Assembly (NCBI GenBank): GCA_050084515.1
Contig: CM114275.1
Span: 4,650,001 to 4,714,000, forward strand
DNA length: 64,000 bases
Direction: 5' to 3'
From: Blasia pusilla
Lineage: Eukaryota; Marchantiophyta; Marchantiopsida; Blasiales
The notes beneath the pieces were generated by a model. That model ran no database searches and had not been told where the DNA came from. It was given only the letters and a program-made list of their open reading frames with translations. Position 1 is the stretch's first letter; each line of letters begins with the position of its first letter. Position numbers and translations under genes: made by a program. Shown here piece by piece: positions 46,750 through 58,648 of this stretch.

Positions 46750-48480
46750 ATGCATCAGCTTAGGCAGTCTATTCCACTTCGCACTACTTCATGTACATTT
46801 ATCTTGAAGAGAGACTTGGATAAATTGCACAAAGATCGCCCTGAAATTTTTGAGGATGATCTCTATTACCATCTATCCAAACACTCTTTCAACCTTCAAG
46901 TAGTTTGTAGCCCCGCATGGCACAGACGCCATCTTGGAGACCTAAAAGCAATCGTCGATAAGTTAGGTATGCCTTATTTCTTTTAACACTTGCATCACAT
47001 GAGGTCTCAGATACAAGATGGACTAAATTTTTTGATATAGAGAACTTATTGCTTAAGTTTAATCCTTCCTTTATTTGGCTAGACGCACCAAGTGAGTGTG
47101 CCTAGCTTTTTCACACTTGTCTCCACATTTGTCTTTCCAAATTCATTGTTTTGGTTGGCACATACTAGGTACTATACTTGACTACATCATGAGGTATGAG
47201 TTGTAAGGAAAGGGAAATCTCCATTGTCATATAATACTCCGGGTTCAAGACAACAATATTGATTGGGTCACGTGAAATTTGTGCTTACTTTCTAACATGT
47301 CCTATCTTGAGCCACTTACCTTTCACATGAATCCTATTACTATTCTTACTTCTACTTATCTTCCGCATACCTATGTTATTCACAAACAACTACACAAATA
47401 TAAGGATGGTGTTTTTATTGTGAGTACAAAGAAGGACAAACGTCCCTATTGTCGCATGGGATTCCCTACTGAAATTAACCCATCACCCACTCCTTTCATT
47501 GATCCTAAAACCCTACCTTGGATTTACTTCATGCCTACCATTGCTCACAGGAATGTCATTCCATTCCATCCTATAATCTTGCTATTTTGGGGTGCTCATA
47601 TGGACATCCAAGGTGTAGCTTACATTGATTGGTCTTTCTACTTATTAAAATATGCCCTCAAAATCTGAGCCTACTGGATCTCTTCATATTGATACCGAAT
47701 TTGCTCGTCACCTTGGGCCTAAAGGATTAGACGAGGTAAGGCTAAAAATTGTATTTGGAGTAGTATTGAATACATCTGTATTAGCAACAAAAGCTAGCTT
47801 AACTACAACGCACATACCTATTAGTTTTTGTTCCCAAGGTGCCAAATATACCGATTCTAACCCTCCATCCAAATGAACTTCACTATCTAAGAATGTTGCA
47901 TTACCATGCATACACTCTATGATGTTGCATTGCAATAGGCCTGAATCCTTGGAGACAAAAACTTTTCATACATACACTAGAAATTACGAAATTTTCAGAT
48001 CTCTTAACAAAACATGCCTTCATAGATTGGTAGGCTTGGATTCTTTGGGAAATTATGTATGCTCCTCATCTAAAGTTGTAAGATTTAGAGACTTTCACCC
48101 ACATTGTCAATGGAATGAATTCTTCCATAGTATTCTACTACAAAAATTACCATTCAAATTTGAGACTTCATTGTTGTCTTCTGATTCTATGTGGACGTAC
48201 TTTTAGGAATGTCTGCACCGTGGAATAATCACTACACTTATTGATATTCAAACACTAATAACAACCCATGCTGCACAGAATCTCTGGAGCCAAGTATATA
48301 CAACTAAGATTGTGTCTAAAGTCTATGATATCCTTGCTCCTTACATTACTCTTGATCTTGAAGCTCTACTTCACAACTCAAAACCATTATCTCATTCTTT
48401 ACCACAACATATAGATATGCAGACTCGGCACCATGATATCTCTATACTAAATCAAGAAAAACTTGACTTATACTCGTACA
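46750..48480 (+). pseudogene. Helitron Rep/helicase N-terminal region, decayed
   Basis: Read across frames, the plus strand follows the order of plant Helitron RepHel proteins. At 46800-46985: DLDKLHKDRPEIFEDD and VDKLGMPYFF, the start of the Helitron-like N domain. At 46985-47160, after a frameshift: a TLASHE...W block and WLDAPSE. At 47279-47668: HKQLHKYKDGVF, CRMGFPTEINP and IILLFWGAHMDIQGV, matching the family CRFxFP and WRANMDIQ blocks, then YLLKYALK. At 47652-48206: the downstream EP...R segment. Stops and frameshifts are many. The helicase domain is missing here; a separate PIF1-like piece lies at 22.9 kb on the other strand. Confidence 0.78.
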
Positions 48481-48679
48481 GCTCAGTGGCTGCAACGGCG
48501 CCTCACACTCCACGCGATCACCTCAAGAGCTCCGTATCACTACCGCGAAATCCGAATTCACCTTTCTCCCCTAAACCCTCAAATCTCCTGGGGCTGCGAT
48601 GTCGAATTCTCTCCAGCTACTAACAACATCTTACTTTCGCAGCGACGGCGCCAAACCTGGCACTTCCACTGAAAAGCAC

Positions 48680-48720
48680 TGGCACACAAGAAATCTGTGA
48701 CTTGGATTTCTTGTGTGCCA
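48680..48720. repeat. Perfect 16-bp hairpin
   Basis: Arms TGGCACACAAGAAATC (48680-48695) and GATTTCTTGTGTGCCA (48705-48720) are exact reverse complements with a 9-nt loop. The surrounding 48.45-48.85 kb is GC-richer than its flanks and has no recognised gene. Confidence 0.9.
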
Positions 48721-49259
48721 CGAAACGAGAAGAACCCCACAAATCTCTCAACATGAGAATTCTCCGGCATCAGGACACAGGCAGAGACTCGGACTAAGAG
48801 GTAACACACACGGATTCAGATGCTCGAAGCCCAACTGATCGCAACTGGAGCGCAGGTGTCTGCCTTATGGTGGGAATTGGGCAATAAAGTATTAGGAGAA
48901 CATTCATACTAAACATTTAAAACCAGTTTTGGCCGCACCGATGAAAGAGAAGAAATAAAATATATGTAGAAAAAAGGATGGGAACCCATCACGATACAAA
49001 TGAGGGGGCATAGAGAGCAAAATAATAGACCTCAAGAGGTCACAACCGACCCGGAGGAGAAGAAGTGGGTCTTCCCCCTTACTACCAAAATCACCAAAAG
49101 GAGAGACAATATCAGCAACACATAGAGAACTATGATTACTACTAAGTGGGCTTTTAGCATTGGCGTCTCCAACCGCCTGAGCCCGCCGCAGAAGCCCATT
49201 TTCCTGGGCGCGCTACAAAGCTATGGAGACCCGTTACTTACAATAAAGTATCGTAGTGG
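48721..49259. other. Non-coding spacer
   Basis: No recognised coding sequence. The part next to 49260 is the probable 3' region of the minus-strand reverse transcriptase remnant. Confidence 0.35.
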
Positions 49260-50602
49260 CTAAGGACAACCCATTTCTCGACTGGAGATGATGGGCGCAA
49301 TCCGTAAGGAACGAGTCAAACCTCTCCCCCGTCGCCCCGTACATCTCAATGGTAAGGGGATAAATCGATGTCCATCATGAAGTCGACTATAAATGTGGGT
49401 CTTCTTGACCGCCACCGCCGCTCCTTGTAGCAATCTCCCTTGTGCTACCACTTGGGCTCGCACCGCCTCCCGGGTAAGATCCGTCACTACAACATCCGCT
49501 ACCACCACCTCAGACTCCCTCGTCATGTAGAGATCACCACGGATAAGGGAATCCCGCATGGAGTAGTGCCTCTCTCTTTGTAAAAGGAATCCACTCTCCC
49601 GAGCAATAGAGAACATAATATCCCGCACTGCATCGTGAGTGGCTATCCTCTCACCCCCAAGTGGACACCGTGCCAAATGCACACCAAATGGATCCAGACT
49701 CCGGCGACACTCGCAATGTGTCAAACCAACCACCGTTGGGTGGGGCACGCCCAGTCGGAACCTCATCGTTGTAGTGTAGGTAAGTGGTGCGATGCGGAAA
49801 GTCGAGATGAGGGGATGAACCCCCACCCATGAGCCTGCCCCCTTTCCGGAGCAAGAGAAAATACTGGCCCGAACCTCCATGGGGATATTCTCGTCCAACA
49901 TAGTAGCTCTAAACAATGCATCAAAGTGGGCTTCCATTAGAGAAGATTGGAGCCAAGACTATCCGGAGGTAACTAGGGAAGCAAAAGCGGGAAGAACTGC
50001 TCTAGCCTCAACAAGAAGGGAGTCTCTATAAGCTGTGAGTGAAGATTGAAGTAGGAAAAGACCATCCTCAACCTGGGAAACGTACTGTAAAAGTAGCGGT
50101 CTATCCCTAACCAAAAATCAGGAGCAAAGGAGGGGTGCTACAATGGCCCAACTCCCTAAAAAGGCTGAAGACGCCACTAACTCATTCGCTATGAGACTAC
50201 TCCACCAAAGGCAATCGGCCAAGAAGCCTGTCTACGAGCGAACTCCCCCGCGGGGCACTCTAATGAGTTGGGTCCTAGAAGATCCCCAAACGTATGCAAA
50301 ATCTTTCTATCAAAGGATCCATACAAGGAAGAAATATGGCTAGTCGCCCACATGGTTCTACATAGATAACCAAGTCTACGGGCAAAACATGACGAGAGGA
50401 TTCCATAAACTACTTGAGGCTCACCAATCCTTGTGAGATAGTCGACATGGAGAAGATCCTCGGTAAGAGGATCCCCGATGAAAGTGGAGAACCACATATT
50501 CGGTTGAAGGTTTAGCAAATTACTACAATGGCAAGGTACTACTATTAAAAGAGTCGGAGCAGGGACGACACGTATGCATTTTACACCTTCCCATGCTAAC
50601 AA
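49260..50602 (-). pseudogene. Non-LTR-type reverse transcriptase, C-terminal half
   Basis: Minus strand. 50602-50189 holds part of the RT thumb: LLHVDYLTRIGEPQVVYGIL, and EFARRQASWPIAFGG, resembling the RAxLPIxxGGLGL motif of this RT class. After a frameshift, 49937-49260 (225 codons) carries MRFRLGVPHP, then a Cys/His cluster CECRRSLDPFGVHLARCPLGG...H and an endonuclease-like tail with VVVADVVVTD. The pattern CxC...DxxGxHxxxC...H followed by a (R)xADVxVxD core is typical of RT-encoding elements with a C-terminal restriction-like endonuclease. The catalytic RT palm (YADD) is not in the window, so the element is 5'-truncated. Confidence 0.7.
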
Positions 50603-51862
50603 CTAAATTAAGGTAACAATTAAATTAAGGGGGACGGGGCCGGGCAACGGCTAGCACTACTAGTGGGCAGTTGATGTCGTGCAGGTATTAATCATGTTGT
50701 ATATGTAGCCATATAGGAAATCTTTTCTTCATTTGTAGAATAGAAAATATTTCATAGATGGGAAATATTATGAAATGGTAAAGTTGACAAATAAATAAGT
50801 TTGGGTTTGAATATATGAAAATCATGAGACTATAATTTTCATTCAAAAATGATTATCTTTCTATTTATTAATTTAGAAAGAAATCAACTATCCTTTTTTT
50901 GAACCCCCATCTCTCAATTAGTGAAAAACAAACAACTGTCAATTAGTATAAAAAAATTGCTCATTTTGATCCAAAGTGTTCTTTAAAAATCCCACATAGT
51001 TAGAGCTTGAAAAATAAATAAATTATTGATAAATTAATATTTTTTTCCTTTCCAAAATCAACCTCCAATTAAAATTTTAGTTTTTTATTTAAATTTTCAA
51101 ATAATAATTTTAATTTTAAAAAATTAAAAATAAAATTATCATGAAAAGGAATCACAAGTTTTTCATGGAGATTATATTTTTAAATGATTAATTTGTTTAT
51201 AAAAATATTATCTAATTATTAAAACCTCTTTCCTATTCTAATTTTTGCTTAGTACAGGCAAATTTTTAAAAAATTGAAAAACTAAAAGGCTTCACACGTG
51301 GCATTCATTGAGAGCTTCTTAGCTAGGGCTAACGCTCTTAATAGTATGTTTTGAGACGATTTCCAAATGGCCAAAGGTTAAATTTTTTAAGATAAAAAAT
51401 GTATGACGAGTGGCATGCATGTGTATCATATAAAATAAGCTGAATGAAATGAATTCAGACGTTTAAGGTTATATGACAATGCATCCATGGTTCCTCACGG
51501 GTCTTAACTGGTATATCTAATAGGAACTAGTGTGGGCAATCTAGATCTAATAGTATAGTGTAAGGAATTTGAAATTATTAACATTTATTTATGTAAGGAT
51601 GTGGATGGTATATGCCATCTATCTGCATTATTAAGAAAGGATGAGGTTAGAAAAACCCTCCTCAAGTATTGGCATGTCTATATTATTATGGGAGAGTGCC
51701 TTCTTGATTTGCAAACACTTCTCTGTTTGACATGTGGCAACTGGGCAGCAAGAAAATGTTTCACATGTTAAGGGCAGCAAGATAAAATTGAATTTGTGTG
51801 CATCATCATTAATCTTTTCATTTCCCAGGCTATAAATTAGCTTTTAGACACCTTTTTATTTC

Positions 51863-51889
51863 CCGTGCATGGCACGGACACCTTACTAG
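51863..51889 (+). mobile_element. Helitron 3' terminus (hairpin plus CTAG)
   Basis: Hairpin CCGTGC-ATG-GCACGG (51863-51877) is followed 8 nt later by CTAG (51886-51889) and then T. A short GC hairpin about 10 nt before CTRR, inserted before T, is the defining plant Helitron 3' end. Confidence 0.7.
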
Positions 51890-51971
51890 TGTCCTTTTAC
51901 GGCCCTTCTATTGTTGACATTGTGTCATTTAAGTGTAATTAAATTAAGAGGAAAAATAAAACTTTATCATC

Positions 51972-51997
51972 CATGCGATGTACGGGCAACATATTAG
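51972..51997 (+). mobile_element. Degenerate second Helitron 3' terminus
   Basis: CCATGCGATGTACGG, a decayed version of the 51863 hairpin, is followed by GCAACATATTAGT, where TTAGT replaces CTAGT. It lies about 110 bp after the first end and looks like an older nested copy. Confidence 0.45.
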
Positions 51998-54355
51998 TTT
52001 TGTTAAGAGAGAGGATGGGGTTAGAGAAACCCTCTTCCCATGTTGACTTGTCTTTAGAAAGCTCTTTTGTTTTTGATACGTGTCAACGGAAGTGAAACCA
52101 AATTAGAAGGACTTTCCTAATATCAGTGATGAATCTAATGATGTGTTTGTAAAAAACACTTGAAACTGAAAAAACATTCACATCACCAACAAAAAATTCA
52201 CCTATAACATAGATTTGTTTTATTTTCTACCTTAGTCAACAACTACAAATGACCACTAAGAACTTTTATTGTGCATTAAATGTACGAGTTGCCTTCGTGG
52301 AATCCATTATATTCTGTTGATTGTTTTTGTATTTTAAAAAGAAATTTTGTACGAGTTTTGCATTGTAACCATACAACACAAAATGAAAATACAAAAAAAT
52401 CAACAAAACACATCAAATTTAGGAAATTTTTGTTTTTGTTTTTTTATGAATGGAAACGTACGAAACATCATGGAATAGTTTAAGTGCAAGTTAAACCATC
52501 AAACATGCACTTTTATATACATACTGCTTTCATGTCATTGCATGTTATTTCATATCATTTGTTATCCTTCGCATCATCCACATGCAACCTAGTTATTAAC
52601 TTGTATGTAAATGATGCTAAGTTAACAAAATTGCATATACTAACACTACGTTATGGTGTCATATTATATGGACTTTGGACAAGTTTATGTTTCAAGTAAA
52701 AAATGACAAGAGTCAAGAATGAATCTTTAGAAAAAAATGAATTCTTGACAAGAGTCAAGAGGGCTATTGGAGTTCATTGGATTGTATAACAGAAGGAATG
52801 TTATAAATCAAGCTCTGCACATGGTTTTTGTAATGAGCACTTTATTATTATCTAAACCAGTGCTAGTCATTTAGAAAATGGGATCATAGTGAGGCAAATT
52901 CTTTTCCAACCACACACAAGTATTTCGATTGGACCAAAAATTGCAAATTTCCTCTTTATAATATACTTGTGAAAATCGAGGAAGTTAAGAATATCGATTA
53001 TGGCAAGCTTTACAACAAAACTATTTCATTAGACTTTGTTTGATCTTGAAGAAAAATCAAATACCTCCTTTTCAATTCAAACCAAACTTGATAATATTAG
53101 TTGATGGTATCCTTTGCAAGATGATGCCTTCCTTTATCGTGTTGTAACTTTCTTCTTGCTCGATCCACCATTTTAAAATTTCACAATATTAATTTCTTGT
53201 CTATTTAATATAATCGAGAATATAACACATATGTTTATGTATAAGAGGAAATAGCATTAAATTAAGTGAGTGTTTTCCAAATACTAACAATAATTTTAAT
53301 GTTGAGGTATTGAAAAGGTTTAAGTATTTCTGAAGAAAATAAAAAAAGACATCAATATTTTAGCATCTAAACAATAATACTTATTATTTATGACATCCTT
53401 TGACAATAGTAGTGAATCTACTTGGATTCTGATTGTTGACAATGCTACTAACTAAGTTGATTAGTTGATGCCAATTGAAAAGCTGAATTATAAGCTCGAG
53501 TATGACTCAAAAAGTGCATACTTTCAGGCCCAACTCTAGAGATCAATGCGTGCTAGAAAGGAGGACATGACTTAAGGAAGGGTAGTTGAATTTGCCCATG
53601 CTCACTTCATGTGCGGAAAGGAGAGTTTTTGAACTGTGTGTTCTTCACCCTTTCACATTTCTAATGCATAGCGCCGCAAGACAAACATACATCTGTCGTA
53701 AACTCAATTGTATGACGACCGTTGATGGAATGCACCTTCTCTCCAAGACCACGATTGTGGATTCATTTTCTTGGAAGGTCCGATTTTGTGCAATATTCCT
53801 AGATGTAGTCCGCTTTGGCATCCTTGAAGTGTAGGTTGTAGTGATAGGTGGCACCACCTCTTCGACCGTAGCGGCACGAAACGATGTAGTAGGAATATGA
53901 GGCATAGTAACATCATTGCATACTTCAACATGCATTGGAGAAGGCAAAGGAGTTCCTAATGGAACAATGCCAACAAGCGTATATGTTTGTTAATTTTTTC
54001 CAAATTTCATTGTCCTTGAATATAGTGGCCAAATCTTTACTTCTTGCTTTAGCAGAAAAATGTGTCCTTGATAAAAACAAGTATGATCGACACCAAGAGT
54101 GTTATGACAGTTAGGAATGCTAAACACTTGGAGTTGTGGTAACAAAATAAGTTCAATGATATGTTTTGTTCAAAAAATGTAATACCATGAAATTAACTAT
54201 GGAGAATAGTAAGTTAAAGATTTGTTTGGTAAGTTTTACAACATAAATAGTTAATTCTTCTTACTATAGATTTAGCCAAAAATTCAAACTATTACTATGG
54301 AAAAAATCTTAAGTAAAAAATGGTAAAACAAAAAACTTTATATTTTGGAAGTTTA

Positions 54356-57300
54356 TCATTCCTTGAAATTGGGGATGTCGTCCCTACCTGCGGCCACTAC
54401 ATCATAGAGCAGGCGTAGATTTTTCTCGATTATGTCCTCAAGGTTGTTGAAGTACAGCGAGATCGGGAAATTCTCCACCTCCCAATCGGACATGCTTTGA
54501 GCCATCTCCATGTCGTACATGGAAAATGTCTCTCCATCAGGCGGAGAAGCCCATAATTTGCTGGCTGCCGGTATTTTTTGTCACGTACCTGCATTCTTAC
54601 AATGGACGAGGTACCTGAACACCATGCCTTGGGCAGCTCTTAGTCGAGAAGCATCGGCCGCCTGCTCCTGAAGATCTCACTTTTTCTTTGCAAAATCCCT
54701 TTTCTTCGCCTCTATTTCTTCATCAAGGTGTGCCTGAGGGAGGATGTGATCCTTGAACATTGTCTTGAAGCCTGGGTTTTTTATGGGCTTGTCCCGCATA
54801 TCATCCAGCCAAAGTTCAAAATCTTCAACACTCTCCAGGTTTGCTTCCTCTGGAACTGGCTCTATTTTTTTCAGCTCCGCTTGGAGACCCACGAGCATAG
54901 ACTTCGCGAGAAGCCGCAACGCGTCCCAGAATGACCATTCACGAAGCCAGTGGGAGATCACTCGATCAGAGACACTCGGAGGATGGTGGGCCGCCCTCTT
55001 TTGGGCCTTTGTGCCCTCGAGACTCATTTTCATCAATTGGATTCTCCTAAATTCCAAAATTCCAGACAAGGCAAATCGATGGATACGGTCGAGAGACACT
55101 TTCTCCCCAATCCGACCCTACGGATCTTCATCTCTCTTCCGCTGGCGCTTGATTATCACCTTCAGCTCCTTGTAGAAATTGGGGCCAAGTTTGGGGTTGC
55201 AAATGGCGATGTAGCGCTGCATCTTGCTTGTAGTGTACTTTGTAGGTGCAGATACTACAACTTGGATGAACTTAGCACGCTCAGACATAGACACTTTCTC
55301 CCTCCGCTCCAGCTCCAATGAAGCGCTCTTCTTGGCGGCCTGTATCTTCGACCAGCAAAGGATTGTCACAGTTGCATCTTGGGAAATAAATGTATTTGCC
55401 CAAGTCTTTTTATTTATTTGAGCCCCCTTTGCCAGCATCTTATTTACAAGGGCGTCGGCCAAGAACCCCTTGCACTCTGCCGGGTGCGTCCTTAGCACTT
55501 TCTTCAACCGATCGCAATCTTGGATCCAGTGGTGGGTGACATTCCCCTCGGATACAATCCTGCACATCCAAACTCAATATAAGAAAATTTGCAAGCTACA
55601 TGGGTTCCTGCAACCCGTCAGACTCCGACATGTCGTCACACCTCATGGTCGGAATGGTAGCTACGAGCTAAATTTTGCAACCCATCGAAGTCTGACGGAT
55701 TGCATTCAGATTTGTGATTGCCTGGTTTCAACTCGTCGGACTTTGACGAGTTGTCAGATAATTTATATTCAGAGAGTGGTCTCCGCGAGAAAAGTGAACA
55801 TATCAACCCGTCGAAGTCCGACAGGTTGCGCAATTTCAAGTAAAGCTGCAATTTGAAGCCAAAAATCAAGCTCCCCTACTCCAATCACCTTCCCGTGCCG
55901 GAAAATGCAACCCGTCGGAGTTCGACGAGTTGCTTTCGGCCAAAAACATCCTAAAAACATCGGCCAGTGGAGCAACTCATCGGACTCTGACGAGTTGCTT
56001 TTGGCCAAAAATATCCTAAAACAGCGGCTAGTCGAGCAACTCGTCAGACTCTAACGAGTTGCTTTCGGCCAAAGACATCCTAAAAATAACGGCCAGTCAA
56101 GCAACTCGTCGGACTCCGACGAGTTGCTTTCGGCCAAAAACATCCAAAAAACAGCGGCCAATCAAGCAACTCGTCGGACTTTGACAAGTTTTGTTACCAC
56201 TAGTTAAACAACTCGTCGGAGTCCGACGGTTTGCACCAATGAAAATGAAGGAAGAGGAAACTTACATGTTCATGGCATGCATGGCCATCTCCACCGTCGC
56301 CATGTGATGAGGGTATGGATGTAGCACGATTGGCTTCACGCAAAAATGCGCCTCCAATGAGTCTTGGCGCTCCTCTGCAAACTGGGTCCACGCCATGAAC
56401 CTGTGGTTTCCATCCCTGATGAAGAAATACAAGTTCCGCATCCAGCTGAATTCCGTCCCCTCAATCGCCCTTCTGAATTCCTGATCTCTCATCCTCCAGA
56501 ATGTGCCGAGCGCCTCCAAGTCCTCCTCCGTCACCAGCGCTTGGGTTCCATGTTCATCGTAAGGCTGAACATAGAACGGAGGGAAGCTGTCGACAAAGGA
56601 TGTTGTCGCTATCGATTGTTTCAGCTTCGCAATATCCTCGTCAGACAAAATTTCGCGGACGTTCTTATAATCGCAAAGTGGAATTCTCGGGCATTCTAGT
56701 GTGCCATCCGCGGACCACACCTGTCACAACGGGGACAAGGTCAATAAACTATACTGAATTTCCAAAGAATTGCAACATGGGCCTTCACATAACTTAAAGA
56801 ACAAAGATCGTATCTTACCCGCTCAAAGATTGGGACGGTGTCTTGGCCCGCCAACCGCTCTGGGACAGCAGTTGGCAAGTCCACTGGAAACTCGTCGATC
56901 CGATAGAGGTCGATTTCTTCTGCCAGGCTAAGAGACGAGGAAGACCGCTCTCCTGCTTCTTTACAGATGTCCACCATCTCCACGCTGGCGGTCCTCATAA
57001 CCTCGTCGTCTGTCACTTGAACTTCGTCCGTTTCCTCAGCCGATTTTATATTGATTGTGTCCCCGGACTTCATCGGAGATATTTCTTGCATCTCAACACT
57101 TTTGGTTGGATGGGCCAGGCTTTCTTCAATGGCAATCGTTTTTTCCCTTCAAACTTTTGCCAATTCTGCTCCCATCACCGACGCGTCCAGACCCTTCTTT
57201 TCACGCTTCTCCTCGACGATCCTTTTCTTCAAGGTCTGCGATGCCTCAGCCTCTGCGTTCTATTTTTCAAGCGCCTCCTTAACACGTTATGCAAGAAGCT

Positions 57301-57452
57301 CCTGCTTGTGCATCTCCCCTTCCCTTTCGTGCTCCTCGATCTCTTGTTCCCTTATCTCATTCGCCAAACGAGGCCCTGGAGATGGTGACGCAAGAGTCCT
57401 GGACTTGGGAGTGAAGCTCCCAGCCTTGCTTGCTTGAGTTTTTTTCCTCGTC
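54356..57452 (-). pseudogene. Transposon gene with ParB/Srx-like motif, broken
   Basis: Minus-strand gene divergent from the transposase at 58.6 kb. Exon 1 (57452 to about 56827) starts MTRKKTQASKAGSF and is Lys/Glu-rich and probably coiled, ending IFERVR. Exon 2 (56720-56264) has LCDYKNVREILSDEDIAKL, EFSWMRNLYFFIRDGNHRFM and ends at a GTAAGT donor. DGNHR resembles the D/E-G-x-H-R motif of ParB/sulfiredoxin-fold proteins. The intron 56263-55563 carries the palindrome array. Exon 3 (about 55562-54356) encodes VTHHWIQDCDRLKKVLR, a basic KVIIKRQRKRDEDP, then WLDDMRDKPIKNPGFKTMF and a final YFNNLEDIIEKNLRLLYDVV. Six in-frame stops (57087-57089 region excluded; seen at 57260-57262, 57287-57289, 57149-57151, 55118-55120, 54677-54679, 54581-54583) break an otherwise continuous frame. 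The function is unknown and the ParB-like reading is inference. Confidence 0.6.
55607..56234. repeat. Palindrome array I, partly tandem (65-bp period)
   Basis: A 27-nt palindrome, half-site GCAACYCGTCGGA, occurs at about 55607, 55677, 55728, 55803, 55907-55933, 55972-55998, 56036-56062, 56101-56127, 56166-56191 and 56208-56234. From 55907 to 56191 the copies are spaced 64-65 bp and share the spacer TTTCGGCCAAAAACATCC, so this part is a tandem array. It fills the second intron of the minus-strand gene. Most differences between copies are at one or two positions and often keep the dyad. Confidence 0.92.
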
Positions 57453-57503
57453 ATTGTTCACAAAAATGCCACCTCCTTGATAACGAAATTACTTTCTGTG
57501 CAA

Positions 57504-57581
57504 GATGAGTCGCCTCGATGAGTCGCGTTGATGAGTCGCTCGGATGAGTCGCCTCGATGAGTCACCTCGATGAGTCGCTCA
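57504..57581. repeat. Six 13-bp GATGAGTCRC tandem repeats
   Basis: Units start at 57504, 57517, 57530, 57543, 57556 and 57569, each GATGAGTCGC or GATGAGTCAC plus three bases, with an exact 13-bp period. They lie 52-129 bp upstream of the ATG of the minus-strand transposon gene, in its leader or promoter. TGAGTCA is a bZIP (GCN4/AP-1) core; most copies here read TGAGTCG. Confidence 0.95.
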
Positions 57582-57789
57582 AATTGTCTCGCGATGAATC
57601 ATCGTGTAAAGCGCCCCTTAGTATCTCGTCTGCTGTTGCGCTGAAGAGGGATCGAGATCGCGAAATGAAAAACCTGAAATGAGCAAACCCTAGCCTATTT
57701 ATACTTTTCGAGCCGTTGGGCTGACCGTTGGATCGCACTATCGTTCCAACGGCGACGTGTTGGCCGTTATGGAGGTCCGGACGTGGAAA

Positions 57790-58460
57790 CCACCAACCCG
57801 ATGGTCTACAACGGGTTGGAGGCATTCGTCCTAGCTGAGCTATCCTGGCAACCCGTCGGAGTCCGACAGGTTGCGCGGCTCCGCCGTCTTGGGAGAAGAA
57901 CGCGAGATATCCGCGCGACCCGTTGAAGACCAACGAGTTACACCCTTTCCTCATCTTGGGATAACAAGGAAGGGTACCTGCGCAACTCGTCGGAGGCCGA
58001 CGGGTTGCACGCTTCCTTCATGTAAGCGTTAGAAGGCGAGGTACTTGCGCCACCCGTCGGAGGCCAACGGGTTGCACGCTTCCCTCATCTTGGGGTAATA
58101 GGCGAGGTACATGGGCAACTCGTCGAATACAAACACGTTGCACTCTTTTCTATCCCTTGGGTAACAATGCGGCAATGGATAGTTCCGAGGCAACCTCTTG
58201 CAATCCGACGAGTCACAAGGTCTACCCTGAGCTGGACAATCCGGTAACAGTCCCCAGCGATTAGTTGCCTTAGCAAATGCAAGCGATGTCCCATGTTTGA
58301 TGCTAGCCCCTTCAAAAGTCCCTTCAAAAGAATGAAGGGGGTACCAACCCAACGGACTCCAATTTGCATTGGGACAAGAAAACACAAAACGGAACTGGGT
58401 GCTTCGCATCCCACGTCTATGATTCCCAAATTTTGCAACCCATCGGACTCCGACAGGTTA
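57790..58460. repeat. Palindrome array II between the two divergent genes
   Basis: Copies of the GCAACYCGTCGGA...TCCGACGRGTTGC palindrome, variously decayed, occur at about 57793, 57849-57875, 57915, 57981, 58051, 58113, 58192 and 58434. Spacing is roughly 60-80 bp. They occupy the shared promoter region of the two divergent genes, so they could act as operators as well as transposase sites. Confidence 0.88.
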
Positions 58461-58648
58461 CAACAGAATTGAATCCATCATGTCAGACAATCTCACCTAC
58501 CAAACTTCACCTTGTCAGTCAAATTCTGTCAGGAGAATCTGAGTCCCTATTCACTCTAAATTGAACATTCTCAATCTCATTCTCATTCCCATATCCATTC
58601 TTATCCTCATACTTATTCTCTGTCTCCTCCCGGTGGAATCTTTGGAGA

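Larger units (their letters stand above)
50603..54355. other. AT-rich non-coding DNA with Helitron-like ends
   Basis: Long AT-rich stretches with short frames (for example 52280-52699 plus, 53586-53947 both strands) that could not be assigned. Two Helitron-type 3' ends lie at 51863-51889 and 51972-51997. Each is followed or preceded by related GGATGRGGTTAGARAAACCC sequence (about 51640 and 52013), suggesting nested copies of one family. Confidence 0.5.

Noticed and set aside
53586-53947. Overlapping frames on both strands near 53.8 kb
   Set aside because: No domain on either strand; could be an old transposon scrap but nothing supports a call.
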